The notes under the pieces were generated by a model. The model ran no database searches, had not been told where the DNA came from, and saw only the letters and a list, made by a program, of their open reading frames with translations. This document shows positions 1 through 7,263 of a stretch of DNA of 64,000 bases, piece after piece. The stretch's first letter is position 1. The number at the start of each line of letters is the position of its first letter. Made by a program: the position numbers and the translations under genes. Source of the DNA: Lentilactobacillus parabuchneri DSM 5707 = NBRC 107865 (GTDB taxonomy: Bacteria > Bacillota > Bacilli > Lactobacillales > Lactobacillaceae); assembly GCF_001435315.1 (NCBI RefSeq), contig NZ_AZGK01000009.1, positions 1 through 64,000 of the forward strand, read 5' to 3'.

Positions 1-24
1 TGCGAGGGTAGGACGTTGCCACGC
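1..24 (+). rRNA. rrf: 5S ribosomal RNA, 3' end (partial)
   Basis: The first bases (gcgagggtaggac...gccacgc) match the conserved 3' strand of Firmicutes 5S rRNA. The rest of the gene, and presumably 23S and 16S, lies before the window. A terminator hairpin follows directly. Confidence 0.8.
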
Positions 25-31
25 AATTTTG

Positions 32-67
32 AAAGCTTCGATAGTATTTACTATCGGAGCTTTTTTT
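32..67 (+). terminator. rRNA operon terminator hairpin
   Basis: Thirteen-base stem (aaagcttcgatag / ctatcggagcttt, one G-U pair) followed by a T run, 8 bases after the 5S end. The tRNA beyond it may depend on readthrough or on its own promoter. Confidence 0.75.
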
Positions 68-111
68 GATAATATCAGTTTGTTGTCGCATTTTCCGGAT
101 TGATTTATTTT

Positions 112-184
112 GCCGTTTTAGCTCAGAAGGTAGAGCATTTCCATGGTAAGGAAAAGGTCCCGGGTTCAAATCCCGGAAACGGCT
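112..184 (+). tRNA. tRNA-Thr (anticodon GGU)
   Basis: A complete 73-nt cloverleaf can be drawn. The acceptor stem is GCCGTTT/AAACGGC with discriminator T. The D arm is GCTC..GAGC, the anticodon stem TTTCC/GGAAA with loop ATGGTAA, and the T arm CCCGG/CCGGG with loop TTCAAAT. Loop positions 34-36 read GGT, so it decodes ACC/ACU threonine codons. CCA is not encoded. Confidence 0.93.
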
Positions 185-563
185 TACTTAAAAGGGTTAA
201 ACCAGCTCATAAAAACAAATGATTGGGTCGGGTCAAAACTGAATGTTTTGGTCCGACTTTTTTAGCCTCAATGTACCTAGTTGAATCGTATGCTAAAGTA
301 TAGTTCCCGGCTGTCAAAGCCAATGAGCCAATCATCCAAGCCTAAGATGGTTGGCTGTTTGCTTTGCAATTTGAAAGCCGATTACAATTTTTGCCCACAC
401 GCTTTTATTGTCTTTAAATTCATATAATTCATTTGGAAGTGAATATACCTCAAAAAAGTAATAGTGTTTCTGGATAGTTTCACCAGATTTTGGGAATGAA
501 GGCGCTTAAAAATGGTAAACTTACTATGTACATTATTTTACTTACTCTAGGGGGGATTATCGT
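185..563. other. Intergenic region between tRNA-Thr and the heme-uptake operon
   Basis: No coding sequence was seen in these 379 bases. They hold the tRNA terminator (227-263), a ten-pair hairpin without a T run (326-356, agccaatcat / atggttggct), and an 18-base imperfect palindrome at 427-444 (attcatttggaagtgaat) that could be an operator. A strong ribosome binding site (aggggggat) precedes the ATG at 564. No clear Fur or PerR box was found, although heme loci are often under such control. Confidence 0.5.
227..263 (+). terminator. Terminator after tRNA-Thr
   Basis: Long hairpin (GTCGGGTCAAAAC / GTTTTGGTCCGAC with a G-U pair) followed by TTTTTT. It closes the rRNA/tRNA unit. The inner CAAAAC/GTTTTG pairing recurs in other terminators of this window. 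Confidence 0.8.
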
Positions 564-1742
564 ATGAAAAAGCGATTAATGCATTTCATTCAATTAGTTT
601 TTGTTGCAATTATTTTTACAATAGCAGGAGGGGCGTTCGCTAACACTACCAGGGCCGACTCTGCAAATTTGAGTGATGGGATTTATACCGTCCCGGTCAC
701 ACTGTTAAAGAGTGGGAGTAGCGCTACTTCCATGGCCAACCATTTCTTTGATCAAACTGCCAATGTCACTGTTTCTAAGGGAAATTACAAGACAGTTTTG
801 ACGACCAACGGTGCCAACTATATTGCGTCCATATCAATGGGTGGGCAATCAGTTGGTCCAACGATTACCTCGGGGAATAACGGGACGTTGACATTCAACT
901 TGACCAACCCAAGCAACATCATTCCAGTTAGTTTTACGCTGTACAATATTCCACTGATCAACACAATGCAGGAATCAGCTGACTTTTCATTTAACTGGGC
1001 AAACGCCACTAAACAGGCTGATTTACCCGAGGATACAAGTACAACCACTGACACAACACCCGAAGCTGATAGTTCCAGTGCGACTTCATCAAGTACAACC
1101 AGCACAACAACACAACCGGCAACGCCGACAACAACTAAGACGACCACAACTACGACCACAACCAAGAAATCAAGTGTACCAACCACGACACGGACCTATG
1201 TTGTGTTAAAAGGCGATTCAAATTCAAAATCGATGGCCAACAAGTACTACACACGAAAAGCGGTTATTAAGAAAGTTGCCAAGCACTATAATGTTCAACT
1301 TAAAGTTGCCTACAAGAAGAGCCTTAAACTAGGATCCAAGGCTGTTCGTCCAGTGACCATTAATGGTAAAAAAGTCAAAGCGTCAACCGTTACGTATGGT
1401 AAATCAGGCAGTAACTACACTATGACCTATTCATTTAATATCGCCTCACTTAAGACCTTAAAGCATGTGATTAAAGGGTCTATTCACGTCGTTGTGCCAT
1501 ACGCTAACATCAGCACAACTTGGCCGATTCGTTTTAAATTTAGCCAGAGCGCACCCGCTAAAGCACATAAACACGCGGTCGCTTCAGCTGCCGTCATCAA
1601 TGGGTCGAGTTCTGCACAACCTTCACAAGAAAAATTGCCACAGACGAGTGACGCAAGTGAAAACGGCCTATCATTTCTCGGCTTCGTTTTAGCCGGTGGA
1701 TTGTCTTTTGTTTGGGGGAATAGCCATGAAATTCTCAAGTAA
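564..1742 (+). CDS. Cell-wall anchored NEAT-domain (heme-binding family) surface protein, two NEAT domains, LPQTS motif
   Basis: The 392-residue protein has an N-terminal signal peptide (KKR then a hydrophobic stretch, cut near residue 31). Two NEAT-like domains follow at about 37-148 and 211-330. Each starts with the family's short helix (SMANHFF, SMANKYY) and ends in a VxVP..FKF-type strand. A Thr/Ser-rich linker at about 154-205 joins them. The C-terminus carries a sortase signal: LPQTS at 358-362, a hydrophobic stretch and a short tail with a terminal Lys. NEAT proteins capture heme or hemoproteins at the surface and relay heme inward. By alignment with IsdA strand 8, neither domain has the axial Tyr (Ile/Trp in domain 2), so heme binding by this protein is uncertain. 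It is first gene of the heme operon. The SD is aggggggat. Confidence 0.85.
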   Translation: MKKRLMHFIQLVFVAIIFTIAGGAFANTTRADSANLSDGIYTVPVTLLKSGSSATSMANHFFDQTANVTVSKGNYKTVLTTNGANYIASISMGGQSVGPTITSGNNGTLTFNLTNPSNIIPVSFTLYNIPLINTMQESADFSFNWANATKQADLPEDTSTTTDTTPEADSSSATSSSTTSTTTQPATPTTTKTTTTTTTTKKSSVPTTTRTYVVLKGDSNSKSMANKYYTRKAVIKKVAKHYNVQLKVAYKKSLKLGSKAVRPVTINGKKVKASTVTYGKSGSNYTMTYSFNIASLKTLKHVIKGSIHVVVPYANISTTWPIRFKFSQSAPAKAHKHAVASAAVINGSSSAQPSQEKLPQTSDASENGLSFLGFVLAGGLSFVWGNSHEILK

Positions 1743-2547
1743 ATTCAAGTTGTTACTTGGGTTGGTGATGACATTGGGACTATTTGCCGTTGCTTCACCC
1801 AATGCAAATGCCCAGTCGATTTCTTATCACCCACTAAAATATGGGACGAATCAAACCTCGATGGCGGACGGGTACTTCGTCAAACCAGCGCAAGTCGTCG
1901 TTAAAGATCACATGTACTATGTCACAATGCAAATTAAGACTGCTAAGAGCTTGTCATCGTACCCCGTTAAAGTGATGTGGGTAAACGGCCGCGCACCGCT
2001 CAACGTTCGTAAAGCAAAGGATAGTGCCGGTAATTCGCATTTGTATTATTCATTTTATGCAAAGAGTCTTAGTAAACGGATTAATGCCAAGTTGGCAATT
2101 GACGTTCCCAAAGTTTATAAGGCCCGTCATTTAATCTCATTTAAATTCAGCACAGCGGGCTTGCCAAGCCTCGGCAGTGCCCATCGAAGTGTGACGACCA
2201 ATTCGAGTCACACAACCGCAACAACGGCTCAAAAAGCCGCAAATTCAAGCACTTCCAGTCAACCAAAAAACAAAGCCAATAAAACATCCAGTCAGTCACC
2301 GAAAGCAACCAAGAAGCATCAGTCGAAAAAAGCAACCAGCAAGAAGGCTGCTAAGAAAGAACCCAAAAAAGCTTCCAGTAGTTCCTCAACGCAGCCTGCT
2401 AAGAATGAGTCAACGACTTCCAAACCAGCCAAGAAAACTGCTGCCAAGCCAGTGACAACCAAGAAGAGCGGGATTCCTTGGATTGTTGGCGGTGTGACGT
2501 TGATTGCTGGTGTTTCTGCAGGTTTGTGGATTTACTTTAGACATTAG
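1726..2547 (+). CDS. Membrane-anchored NEAT-domain heme-binding protein
   Basis: The ATG at 1726 is preceded by gggggaat and gives 273 residues. The gene overlaps the previous one by 17 bases, indicating coupled translation. A signal peptide (1-30, ending NANA) precedes one NEAT domain (about 31-150), which carries the helix TSMADGYF and the strand VPKVYKARH...FKF. Here a Tyr with a His four residues later aligns with the YxxxY heme-iron motif of IsdA/IsdC, so this is the best candidate heme carrier of the pair. A very basic Lys/Ser/Ala-rich spacer (about 150-240) could cross the wall. A C-terminal transmembrane segment (about 248-270) ends in RH, with no LPxTG. Its position between the wall-anchored NEAT protein and the IsdE-like binder suggests an IsdC-like relay role. 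Confidence 0.85.
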   Translation: MKFSSKFKLLLGLVMTLGLFAVASPNANAQSISYHPLKYGTNQTSMADGYFVKPAQVVVKDHMYYVTMQIKTAKSLSSYPVKVMWVNGRAPLNVRKAKDSAGNSHLYYSFYAKSLSKRINAKLAIDVPKVYKARHLISFKFSTAGLPSLGSAHRSVTTNSSHTTATTAQKAANSSTSSQPKNKANKTSSQSPKATKKHQSKKATSKKAAKKEPKKASSSSSTQPAKNESTTSKPAKKTAAKPVTTKKSGIPWIVGGVTLIAGVSAGLWIYFRH

Positions 2548-2561
2548 GGGGCACTTCGGAA

Positions 2562-3467
2562 ATGAAAGGATCTCGTAAGATTGCCTTTGTTGTGCTCGCA
2601 GCTGTCTTGGTGGTTGGCGCGCTTTGTGGTATTTTTATCAGTCAAAGCGGTGCTGCCAATAAGCCCAAGAAGCCAAAGATCGTCGCCACAACGTTTGCGG
2701 TGGTTCAAATAGCCGACAAGTTGGATTTGCCACTTGTTGGCGTTCCAACCACTCAAAATAAGATTCCTGCTCGTTATGCCCACGCTACTCGGGTCGGAAA
2801 TCCGATGAACCCAAGTGTTGAAAAAATCGCAGCGCTCAAACCGACTGCGGTTTATTCAGTCACGACATTAAAAGATCAGTTTGGCAAAGCGTTTAAACAA
2901 CGTCATATACAACCGCATTTTCTGAATCTGACCAGCGTTGCGTCGCTTAAACGGACTATTTCAAGTATGGGGACGCAGTATCATCGAACCCGACAGGCCA
3001 AGGCGGCTGTCCGGGAAATCGATCAGTTTGAAAATCAAGTTAAAGCAGTTGCTCAAAAACACCGGGTCAAGCCACGGGTGTTGATTTTAATGGGTCTTCC
3101 CGGCGCGTCTTACATGATTGCCACAAATCGCTCATACGTGGGTGACTTGGTCGAAATCGCCGGTGGGAACAATGTTTTTGCGTCAAAGACTCAGGAATTT
3201 ATTCAACCAAATGATGAAGCGATCAAAAAAGCCCGGCCACAGGTCATCTTGCGGTTGGCTCATGCATTACCAAATATGGTGATTCCGCAATTTGATTCGG
3301 AGTTCAAATCGGATCCAATGTGGAAGACGGTTCCGGCTGTCAAAAATCACCGAGTTTATAATCTAGAGGAACCCAACTTTGATGCCACTGCGAATATGCG
3401 CGCACCCCAGGCACTCAAAATTGTGTCTAACTGGCTATACCCTCAGCAGGGGAGTGGTCAGAAGTGA
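2562..3467 (+). CDS. isdE: IsdE-like heme ABC transporter substrate-binding protein
   Basis: The 301-residue protein follows Staphylococcus aureus IsdE along most of its length. Shared blocks include GNPMNPSVEK, LILMGLPG, SYVGDLVEIAGG and LRLAHALP. The two heme axial ligands of IsdE (Met78, His229) have counterparts at Met82 and His234. It should take heme from the NEAT proteins and pass it to the permease. The N-terminus is a hydrophobic segment with a Cys at residue 22, but the preceding GAL is a poor lipobox, so it may be an uncleaved membrane anchor rather than a lipoprotein. The gene overlaps the permease by 4 bases (GTGA), so they are translationally coupled. Confidence 0.88.
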   Translation: MKGSRKIAFVVLAAVLVVGALCGIFISQSGAANKPKKPKIVATTFAVVQIADKLDLPLVGVPTTQNKIPARYAHATRVGNPMNPSVEKIAALKPTAVYSVTTLKDQFGKAFKQRHIQPHFLNLTSVASLKRTISSMGTQYHRTRQAKAAVREIDQFENQVKAVAQKHRVKPRVLILMGLPGASYMIATNRSYVGDLVEIAGGNNVFASKTQEFIQPNDEAIKKARPQVILRLAHALPNMVIPQFDSEFKSDPMWKTVPAVKNHRVYNLEEPNFDATANMRAPQALKIVSNWLYPQQGSGQK

Positions 3468-4429
3468 GTCGTGCTGAAAAACTATGGTATCCGATTGTCT
3501 TGACGTTACTCATCATTACGATTGTCATCTCGTTGATGGTGGGAGCCAGCTTCATTTCGCTTCAACAAATCATCAGTGCCTTTTCTGGCGGCAATCCCAA
3601 TCAGCTCAGCATTTTAACCAGTATTCGGCTTCCGCGGATCTTCGCTGCCATGCTTTGTGGTGGCATGCTGGCGGTGGCAGGGGCTGTGAGTCAGGCAGCT
3701 TTTCGAAACGTATTGGCGGACCCCAGTATTTTGGGTGTGACCAGTGCCGCTGATTTCTTTATTTTAATTGGCGCAATGTTGGTGCCGACCTTTCCGGGAA
3801 ACAAGTTCGTTTTCGCGTTGATTGGCGGCTTGGTTGCCTTGGCTTTGTTGACCAGTAAATCGGCGTTAAGCAGTCCCTACCGCCTGATAATTATCGGTGT
3901 TGCAATGATGCTGACTTTTACAGGATTTGAGCAGCTGTTTTCAAACGGAATGGGTGTTCAGACAACGGGTTCGTTTAATGGCATTACTTGGTCGCAGACA
4001 GAAGTCTTGCTGTTTCTCGGCGTCAGCGGCATGTTTGTCGCGGTGTTTCTTTCGCCGTGGGCAAATTATTTGAAACTATCTACCGAACAGCTCCAGACTA
4101 AAGGCGTTTCGGCCTCCATGATGCGGATCGGATTATTATGTGTGGTCGTCTTTTTGTCATCCAGCGTTTCATCGGTGGTTGGGACAATTCCGTTCATGGG
4201 AATTGTTGTGCCCAACATCGTCCGCTACCTGGTGGGGCGGGATTATCAGACAATTATTCCGCTTTCGATGCTCATGGGCGCTTGGCTGCTGTTAGTGATT
4301 GACACGATTGGGCGAATTATCGTCTTGCCGAGTGAACTGTCCGCAGCCGTTATTATGACCGTCATTGGGGGGCCATTTTTGATTATGATGCTGCAAAGGA
4401 AGAATTTTAATGGAATTAAATCAAGTTAG
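3464..4429 (+). CDS. isdF: Heme ABC transporter permease (FecCD/IsdF family)
   Basis: The 321-residue, strongly hydrophobic protein has about 8-10 membrane segments and FecCD/BtuC-family signatures (RLPRIFAAMLCGGMLAVAGA, GTIPFMGIVVPNIVRYLVG). Members form the membrane channel for siderophores, B12 or heme; the neighbouring IsdE-like binder points to heme. It starts at a GTG that overlaps the isdE stop codon. Its 3' end overlaps the ATPase gene by 20 bases. Only one permease gene is present, so it probably works as a homodimer. Confidence 0.88.
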   Translation: MSRAEKLWYPIVLTLLIITIVISLMVGASFISLQQIISAFSGGNPNQLSILTSIRLPRIFAAMLCGGMLAVAGAVSQAAFRNVLADPSILGVTSAADFFILIGAMLVPTFPGNKFVFALIGGLVALALLTSKSALSSPYRLIIIGVAMMLTFTGFEQLFSNGMGVQTTGSFNGITWSQTEVLLFLGVSGMFVAVFLSPWANYLKLSTEQLQTKGVSASMMRIGLLCVVVFLSSSVSSVVGTIPFMGIVVPNIVRYLVGRDYQTIIPLSMLMGAWLLLVIDTIGRIIVLPSELSAAVIMTVIGGPFLIMMLQRKNFNGIKSS

Positions 4430-5192
4430 CTATCATTATCCACAACAAAAAATGCTTCTAAATCAAATAACGGCAACCGTTCCGGAAGACCAAATTTTAT
4501 CGATTATTGGTCCCAACGGCGCAGGCAAGTCAACCTTGCTGAAACTGCTGGCGGGATTAATCCAGCCGACTTCCGGTAAGGTCTTATTAAACGATCAGCC
4601 AATTTCAAATTTTTCACGAAAAACCTTGGCCACCAAAGTTGCCGTTGTCAGCCAGCAAAATGATATTTTTGACGATATGAAAGTGATTGACATTGTTAAA
4701 ACCGGACGACTGGCACACCACAATTTGTTGGCAACGATTGATGATTCTGAAGTTGCTGACTACATTACAGCAACCAATTTGGCCGAGTTGGCGCAACGAC
4801 CGATTTCATCATTGTCGGGTGGTCAGCGACAGCGTGTTTGGTTAGCGTCTGCGTTGGCACAGGAGCCACAATATTTATTGCTGGATGAACCGACGACCTA
4901 CTTGGATATTCACTACCAAGCCGAATTAATGACAATTTTAAAGCGGCTCCACGAACAACAGCAGATGACAATTATTATGGTGCTTCATGATATCAATCAG
5001 GCGTTTCGAATCAGTGATCAATTATGGTTGGTAAAAGATGGCCAACTGGTCAAGCAGGGGCGTCCAGCTGATTGCTATGACCAACAACTGTTAGAGCAGA
5101 TTTTTGGCACCAATATTCAAATCGTCGATGTGCCAAATTATGGCCGCTACATCGTAGAAATCGCCGATGCCCAGCCCAATTTTGCTGAATGA
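4410..5192 (+). CDS. Heme ABC transporter ATP-binding protein (FepC/BtuD family)
   Basis: The 260-residue ATPase has Walker A (GPNGAGKST, about residues 34-42), signature (SSLSGGQRQRVWLA) and Walker B (YLLLDEPTTYLDI), followed by the switch His (VLHDIN). The family powers FecCD-type importers. The ATG is preceded by aggaag and lies inside the permease gene. It is the last gene of the heme operon; a bidirectional terminator follows within 20 bases. S. aureus IsdEF lacks its own ATPase gene and borrows FhuC, whereas here the ATPase is part of the operon. Confidence 0.9.
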   Translation: MELNQVSYHYPQQKMLLNQITATVPEDQILSIIGPNGAGKSTLLKLLAGLIQPTSGKVLLNDQPISNFSRKTLATKVAVVSQQNDIFDDMKVIDIVKTGRLAHHNLLATIDDSEVADYITATNLAELAQRPISSLSGGQRQRVWLASALAQEPQYLLLDEPTTYLDIHYQAELMTILKRLHEQQQMTIIMVLHDINQAFRISDQLWLVKDGQLVKQGRPADCYDQQLLEQIFGTNIQIVDVPNYGRYIVEIADAQPNFAE

Positions 5193-5210
5193 CGATATCT
5201 AAAAGACATG

Positions 5211-5261
5211 AAAAAACGGACAACCAAAGCAAATCACATTTGCCATGGTTGTCCGTTTTTT
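5211..5261. terminator. Bidirectional terminator between heme operon and ndh
   Basis: Fourteen-pair outer stem (aaaaacggacaacc / ggttgtccgttttt) with an inner hairpin gcaaat/atttgc, A run on one side and T run on the other. It separates two convergent transcription units. Confidence 0.85.
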
Positions 5262-5281
5262 ATCTATTAATCGCTAATGAC

Positions 5282-6913
5282 TTATTTTTTTGGTTCATAG
5301 ACAGCTTTTGGTGTCCCATAACGTGCTTTGCCCCAAGTCTTTTGCAACCATGGAACAAACCAGTAATCGATCCCAAATGAACGACCTGAACCATTCATTA
5401 ATGCAATGGCTGCGAAGATAATCCATGCGTGAGCCCAAGTTGGAATGCCCATCAAGAAGATGATGACCAATGCCAGGTCGGCCAGCCATGTGAACCAACC
5501 GAAGAAGATTAAGCACCCGATGATGCCTTCAAGTACGGTTAAGCCCATGCCAACCGGAATAATGGTATTGATCGAAAAGGCATCCACCATTAAGACGATT
5601 CCAAGGAATAATCGTAACGGCACGCTCCATAAAACGTTGCTTCGACGAGCGGTGTTGCCACCAAAGACGGTCCGGTTATTTTCAACTCTAAAGAATTCGT
5701 CAAGCAGGTACATCATCATGAAGTAGCCGGAACGAATTCGCCAGAAGTAAAGCAGGTTGGTTCCGTGCTTCATGATGGTTGCCAGCCAGCCACGAACACG
5801 TTTGCCGCCAAAGACTTGGGCAATGCCATAGTAGGCACCAAATGATACCGTGAAGCCCATATTCTTGTCTTTGAATTCGGTGTAGTTCTGATTGCCTTCA
5901 ATGTCAGCTGCAATGTTTTCGGCTGATACAATTGCTTCATTTTCAGCTTCCTGAGCAGTTTGTGGAACGGCACGTTCAGCACCCTGTTCAGTGGCGTTGG
6001 CGTCATCTCCGGCAACATAAATACTCTTGTCTTCAAAGCCTTTAGCTTGAAGGTATTGGTTGGTAACCAAACGACCACCACGGCCAGCATCAATTCCGAA
6101 ACTGTCGGCAGTGTGATTAGTTTTAACACCAGCGGTCCAAATCAACGTGTTGGTTGCAATGGAGTCTTGATCCTTAATGTCAACACTGTCCGGGTTAACC
6201 GAGGTAATCATTGATGACTTGCGGATTTCGATGTTGTTTTTCTTGATGTAAGCTTCAGCATGAGCGGCGTTGGTTCGGTCAAGCATGTTGATAATCGTTG
6301 GTGCAGCTTCAACCAAAATAATTTTAATTTCACTCGGATCAAGCTTGTAATCTTTTGCCAAAACTTTTCGGTAGTCGATTAATTCACCAATCGTTTCAGC
6401 ACCGGTAAACCCGGATCCACAGACAACCAATGTTAACATTGCCTTTCGTTTCTCTGGGTCTCGTTCAACAGCGCCTCGGGCAATAATTTCTCGGATGTGC
6501 TCTTTAAGCTGCAGCGCATCTTCCATTGACCAAAGTGTGAAGCCATTTTCTTTAACACCGGGAGTGCCAAAGTCGTTGGGTTCACCACCCATACTGATCA
6601 GCAGGCTATCAAATGGGTAGGTACCATTTTCACCAATGACCTTTTTATTTTCCTTATCAACTTCGGAAATGTTGTCCGTCACAATTTGGACATTCTTTTG
6701 CTTGTGAAAAATCCGTTGCAAGTCGCATTCTACACTGCTTGGCGCAACACGTTCTGTGGCAACTTCATGCAACCGGGTCAGGTAAGTGAAGTACGAGTGA
6801 CGATCAATCAACGTAATCTGAACGTCAGTGTTACTCTTAAAATGTTTAGCAAGCCGTTTGGTGGCGTAAACACCGGCAAAACCGGCACCAACAACGACGA
6901 TATTCTTTGTCAT
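5282..6913 (-). CDS. ndh: Type II NADH dehydrogenase with C-terminal DoxX-like membrane domain
   Basis: The 543-residue protein begins with an FAD Rossmann motif (VVVGAGFAG), has an NAD-binding motif (VVCGSGFTGAE, near residue 160) and the FAD contact AGDDAN ahead of PQTAQEA. This is the layout of non-proton-pumping NDH-2 enzymes, which pass electrons from NADH to quinone at the membrane. NDH-2 is usually near 400 residues. Here about 115 further residues form several hydrophobic segments resembling DoxX (LRLFLGIVLM..., MNGSGRSFG). The extension may anchor the enzyme or add a function. The SD agggggaa precedes the ATG. The gene is divergent from cydA and would feed electrons to cytochrome bd. 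Confidence 0.9.
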   Translation of the reverse strand: MTKNIVVVGAGFAGVYATKRLAKHFKSNTDVQITLIDRHSYFTYLTRLHEVATERVAPSSVECDLQRIFHKQKNVQIVTDNISEVDKENKKVIGENGTYPFDSLLISMGGEPNDFGTPGVKENGFTLWSMEDALQLKEHIREIIARGAVERDPEKRKAMLTLVVCGSGFTGAETIGELIDYRKVLAKDYKLDPSEIKIILVEAAPTIINMLDRTNAAHAEAYIKKNNIEIRKSSMITSVNPDSVDIKDQDSIATNTLIWTAGVKTNHTADSFGIDAGRGGRLVTNQYLQAKGFEDKSIYVAGDDANATEQGAERAVPQTAQEAENEAIVSAENIAADIEGNQNYTEFKDKNMGFTVSFGAYYGIAQVFGGKRVRGWLATIMKHGTNLLYFWRIRSGYFMMMYLLDEFFRVENNRTVFGGNTARRSNVLWSVPLRLFLGIVLMVDAFSINTIIPVGMGLTVLEGIIGCLIFFGWFTWLADLALVIIFLMGIPTWAHAWIIFAAIALMNGSGRSFGIDYWFVPWLQKTWGKARYGTPKAVYEPKK

Positions 6914-7041
6914 GGATATTTCCCCCTTTAAAAATAGCTGAAAAATAAGATTGATTTAATAAACAAAATACAATAATAGCATAAACTAATCTTATCACCA
7001 TTATTATAAATGGGTGGTGGTCAATTGTCTAATGAAAGCCA

Positions 7042-7058
7042 TTGCAATAATTTCACAA
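7042..7058. promoter_or_regulatory. Possible Rex (redox) operator, degenerate
   Basis: The sequence ttgcaataatttcacaa has ends matching the Rex consensus TTGTGAA-N4-TTCACAA, with a perfect right half. The left half is poor and the spacing is one base short. Rex commonly represses cyd genes in Firmicutes, so the position is plausible, but the match is weak. Confidence 0.3.
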
Positions 7059-7097
7059 GTGAATATTTTTTATTTTTAGATGTGAGAAACGCTGAAT

Positions 7098-7111
7098 TGA
7101 AGACGGTTACA
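7098..7111 (+). promoter_or_regulatory. cre-like CcpA site upstream of cydA
   Basis: The sequence tgaagacggttaca fits the catabolite-responsive consensus TGWAARCGNTNWCA at all but one position (G at position 5). It lies about 75 bases upstream of the cydA -35 element. CcpA control of cyd genes is known in Bacillus. Confidence 0.55.
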
Positions 7112-7184
7112 GTTTTTTTATTCATTTGTGTCCCTTGGCGTACCAGATTATGCATATTTTTAGATAATTATTTAGCATTTTAAT

Positions 7185-7213
7185 TTGAATGTTGGCCTAT
7201 TTCTATATACAAT
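7185..7213 (+). promoter_or_regulatory. cydA promoter
   Basis: Sigma-A type elements TTGAAT (7185-7190) and TACAAT (7208-7213) with a 17-base spacer. The start codon of cydA is about 50 bases downstream of the -10 box. Confidence 0.65.
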
Positions 7214-7263
7214 AGGGGTATATGAGGATAACTCATTAATATTTAGTAAGGGGGGATACAACA

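Larger units (their letters stand above)
6914..7263. other. Divergent ndh-cydA intergenic region
   Basis: This AT-rich 350-base region holds the control sites of two divergent respiratory units: a Rex-like half-palindrome (7042-7058), a cre-like site (7098-7111) and the cydA promoter (7185-7213). A clear ndh promoter was not identified. No small gene was seen. Confidence 0.6.

Noticed and set aside
380-563. Fur or PerR box ahead of the heme operon
   Set aside because: No adequate match to the TGATAATNATTATCA-type consensus was found; only an unrelated imperfect palindrome at 427-444.
818-1186. 122-codon antisense ORF rich in Val opposite the first NEAT gene
   Set aside because: It mirrors the Thr-rich repeat of the sense gene, has no ribosome binding site and a low-complexity product.
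5445-6931. Several open frames on the plus strand opposite ndh and others inside it
   Set aside because: Shadows of a well-supported NDH-2 coding sequence; no SD sites or recognisable products.
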